NCBI RefSeq assembly: GCF_003385235.1 | Contig: NZ_PQIA01000045.1 | Coordinates: 1-61,215 of the forward strand | Direction of reading: 5' to 3' | DNA: 61,215 bases | Source: Amycolatopsis circi | GTDB lineage: Bacteria; Actinomycetota; Actinomycetes; Mycobacteriales; Pseudonocardiaceae | Shown here: one piece after another, positions 59,574-61,215 of the stretch | How positions within the stretch are numbered: position 1 is the stretch's first letter | How the letters are laid out: every line of letters starts with the position of its first letter | The notes under the pieces: generated by a model | Databases searched by the model: none | The model's input: the letters and a program-made list of their open reading frames with translations, nothing else | What the model was told of the DNA's origin: nothing | Program-made: the position numbers and the translations under genes

Positions 59574-60409
59574 CCCGACCGACCGGTTTCCCGCGTGCCG
59601 ACGCCGAAAACGACTTCCTGCGAGCCCGGCGGCGGCAAGTGCTGTCGCGGCTTTCCACGTGGCTGCGCCGGGAACCCGACGACGTCAACATCATGCTGCC
59701 GTTCCACGAAGTGGTGCAGGCGCTCGGTTACGTCAGCGAAGCGCGGATCGGGACGCGAGTGATCACTTTGGACTCGATCGTCGGCACCGTGGACCGGAGC
59801 CGCGACTTCGACCGCCGCTTCCGCCCGACGTCCGCCCGAGTCCGGCAACGCTGGGAACGGCTCGCGCTGGCCGCCCGCCGCGGCGAGGCGATCCCGCCGA
59901 TCGAGGTGTACCGCATCGGCGAGCTGCACTTCATTATCGATGGCCACCACCGGGTTTCGGTCGCCTTGGCGCAGGGACTGTCCACAATAGAAGCTTCGGT
60001 AATAGCCGTGCGCACCAAACTGAATCCGAGCGGCATCCGGTATCGCGGCGACCTGATCGTGAAGGACTACCGGCGGCTGTTCCTGGAACGAGTGCCGCTG
60101 TCCGGCCATGCCCGGGCTTCGGTGCTGATGACGGATCCGTGGAACTACGCGCAACTCGGTGAACACGTCGAGGCATGGGGTTTCCGGCTCATGCAAGACG
60201 AAGGCCGGTTCACCGACCGCGCGACCGTCGCGCAACGCTGGTTCGACGAGGAATTCACGCCGGTGGTGGCGATGCTGCGGCAAGCCGATCTGATCGGCGA
60301 CCGCACCGAAGCCGAGGCGTACCTGTGGGTCGCCAGCGAGCGGTACCGGCTGATCCGGACGCATCGCTGGGACGAGGAGGTCATCGAAACGCTGCGCTCC
60401 CAGCAGTGA
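59570..60409 (+). CDS. ParB-like N-terminal domain protein
   Basis: The protein has 279 residues and is coupled to the phosphoesterase. PPIEVYRIGELHFIIDGHHRVSVALAQG (about 105-133) is the ParB/sulfiredoxin-type nucleotide-binding loop with DGHHR. The remainder has no partner-binding ParB helix-turn-helix that I recognise, and no parS or parA is near. It is more likely a regulatory or enzymatic relative than the chromosome-segregation ParB. Confidence 0.8.
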   Translation: MTRPTGFPRADAENDFLRARRRQVLSRLSTWLRREPDDVNIMLPFHEVVQALGYVSEARIGTRVITLDSIVGTVDRSRDFDRRFRPTSARVRQRWERLALAARRGEAIPPIEVYRIGELHFIIDGHHRVSVALAQGLSTIEASVIAVRTKLNPSGIRYRGDLIVKDYRRLFLERVPLSGHARASVLMTDPWNYAQLGEHVEAWGFRLMQDEGRFTDRATVAQRWFDEEFTPVVAMLRQADLIGDRTEAEAYLWVASERYRLIRTHRWDEEVIETLRSQQ

Positions 60410-60412
60410 CTT

Positions 60413-60450
60413 GTCAGGCCGCCCCTGACGTGTCAAGCTAATCCTGACAC
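60413..60450. promoter_or_regulatory. Paired inverted repeats before the zinc-finger gene
   Basis: GTCAGG-n5-CCTGAC (60413-60429) is followed directly by GTGTCA-n9-TGACAC (60430-60450). They fill the 53 bases between the ParB-like stop and the zinc-finger start, so they may be an operator or an intercistronic terminator. Confidence 0.55.
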
Positions 60451-60462
60451 TGGGAGGTTGCG

Positions 60463-60810
60463 ATGACTTCGTACTGCTCGTTCTGCCTGAAACCGGCCGA
60501 CGAGGTGGCCAAACTGATCGCCGGATCCGGCGTCTACATCTGCGACGGCTGCGTCGGACTGTGCGAACAGATCCTGGCCGGGAAGCACGAGCCCGGGACG
60601 CCCGAGGTGACGCTGTGGGAGCGGAAATCGGACGAGGAAATCCTGGAGAGCATCCCGCGGATGGCGAAGGTCAGCGCGCAGACGGACGCGCGGATCCAGG
60701 AGCAAGTGGATTTGTTGCGGACGCGCGGGGTGGCGTGGGCGCGGATCGGCGAGGCGCTCGGGGTGACGCGGCAGTCGGCCTGGGAGCGGTTTTCCGCCGA
60801 GCGGAAATGA
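60463..60810 (+). CDS. ClpX-type C4 zinc-finger protein
   Basis: The protein has 115 residues from an ATG with GGGAGG upstream. Residues 5-30 form the ClpX N-terminal zinc finger (C5, C8, C27, C30). No ATPase follows. The C-terminal half (DLLRTRGVAWARIGEALGVTRQSAWERFSAERK) is a helix-turn-helix. It is thus a short protein joining a Clp-adaptor-type finger to a DNA-binding helix pair. The role is unknown; a link to Clp proteolysis is inference. Confidence 0.87.
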   Translation: MTSYCSFCLKPADEVAKLIAGSGVYICDGCVGLCEQILAGKHEPGTPEVTLWERKSDEEILESIPRMAKVSAQTDARIQEQVDLLRTRGVAWARIGEALGVTRQSAWERFSAERK

Positions 60811-60814
60811 GACT

Positions 60815-60846
60815 GGCCCCCTCCCGTCAGATGGCGGGAGAGGGCC
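60815..60846. terminator. Bidirectional hairpin terminator
   Basis: GGCCCCCTCCCG-n8-CGGGAGAGGGCC, a 12-base stem with one mismatch, five bases after the zinc-finger stop and 55 bases before the convergent PspC stop. Confidence 0.8.
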
Positions 60847-60900
60847 GATCTCACTGGCGTGCGGCGAGCCGTCCCCCCTGCGGGCAGCTCGCCCGGCGGG

Positions 60901-61095
60901 TCAGTCGCTGGGGATGATGGCCCAGAGGATCAGGTACCCGACGAACTGCGGCCCCGGCAGCAGGCACGAGACCAGCGCGAGCACCCGGATCTTGCCCGGC
61001 GTGGTCCCGAAGCGACGGGCCAGCCCGGCGCAGACGCCGCCGATCATGCGCCCCTCCCGCGGCCGGCTCAGCCGGTGAGTGACAGGTGCGGTCAT
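60901..61095 (-). CDS. PspC-domain membrane protein
   Basis: The protein has 64 residues. MTAPVTHRLSRPREGRMIGGVCAGLARRFGTTPGKIRVLALVSCLL and a closing ILWAIIPSD are the standard PspC domain with one long membrane helix. It is a short stand-alone member, as is common in actinobacteria. No phage-shock operon partners are visible before the window ends. Confidence 0.93.
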   Translation of the reverse strand: MTAPVTHRLSRPREGRMIGGVCAGLARRFGTTPGKIRVLALVSCLLPGPQFVGYLILWAIIPSD

Positions 61096-61215
61096 CGTGT
61101 TCCCCTCCCGTTTGGGTTCGTACCTCTATGTCACCACGTCCGGCGCGGGGACACATCGCTCCGCGGGACGATCCGGACCCCTAAGGGGGCGGTGTCCGGT
61201 ACTGGGGAGGAATCG

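Noticed and set aside
59570..60409. Chromosome-partitioning ParB
   Set aside because: No parA, no parS-like sites and no typical ParB helix-turn-helix; only the DGHHR loop is shared.

Overview
High GC content throughout, GTG/TTG starts, GGAGG-type ribosome binding sites and the gene families present point to an actinomycete of the Pseudonocardiales, most like Amycolatopsis (inferred from gene content and style, not from a marker gene). About 55 protein genes are supported. I saw no tRNA, rRNA, CRISPR array, transposase or phage gene. The right-hand three quarters follows the gene order I remember from Mycobacterium tuberculosis around Rv3200c-Rv3212: K+ channel, adnB/adnA, alkyltransferase-like protein, TIGR02569, moeZ, DUF3152, TetR, DUF3107, ferritin-like protein, RhlE helicase and a beta-propeller membrane protein.

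Layout. 1-7407: the divergent RDD/SpoIIM pair and a translationally coupled minus-strand operon (GDPD-type membrane protein, DUF4129, DUF4350, MoxR ATPase, DUF58). 7.6-11.4 kb: secreted zinc peptidase, a two-TM protein, K+ channel and DoxX-like protein. 11.4-18.4 kb: AdnAB double-strand-break resection machine and an alkyltransferase-like repair protein. 18.6-33.4 kb: an accessory block between the ATL gene and the TIGR02569 gene. It holds an iron-box-controlled siderophore-interacting protein, two HemD-like paralogues, a WYL regulator with DUF3224, and a seven-gene nitrate/nitrite assimilation operon (nasA, electron-transfer flavoprotein, narK, nirB, nirD, HemD-HTH, SUMF1-like). 33.5-41.7 kb: TIGR02569, moeZ, DUF3152, hydrolases, TetR and an orphan P-loop ATPase. 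41.8-44.8 kb: AurF-like diiron oxygenase and hydrolase facing a TetR gene and DUF4873. 44.9-54.8 kb: DUF3107, ferritin-like protein, RhlE, propeller protein, RecB-family nuclease, MarC, PHP phosphatase, PH-domain protein and a 61-aa membrane peptide. 55-61.2 kb: NUDIX, DUF2332, MaoC-like dehydratase, CorA Mg2+ transporter with an upstream 25-codon leader ORF, a 38-aa membrane peptide, phosphoesterase, ParB-like protein, ClpX-type zinc-finger protein and PspC.

The most unusual content is non-coding. (i) A family of at least eight 50-60 bp near-perfect palindromes sits at gene 3' ends; their stems differ by compensating changes on both arms. (ii) A second hairpin family has the core CCGGTTAGAACCGG. 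(iii) A 763-bp repeat island (34377-35139) contains a MITE-like element that splits one palindrome. (iv) A 52-bp-period tandem array of a 16-bp palindrome follows the zinc peptidase gene. (v) An 18-bp perfect inverted repeat lies in a divergent promoter. (vi) The corA leader combines a proline-rich short ORF with two mutually exclusive hairpins, a layout expected of a Mg2+-responsive attenuator.
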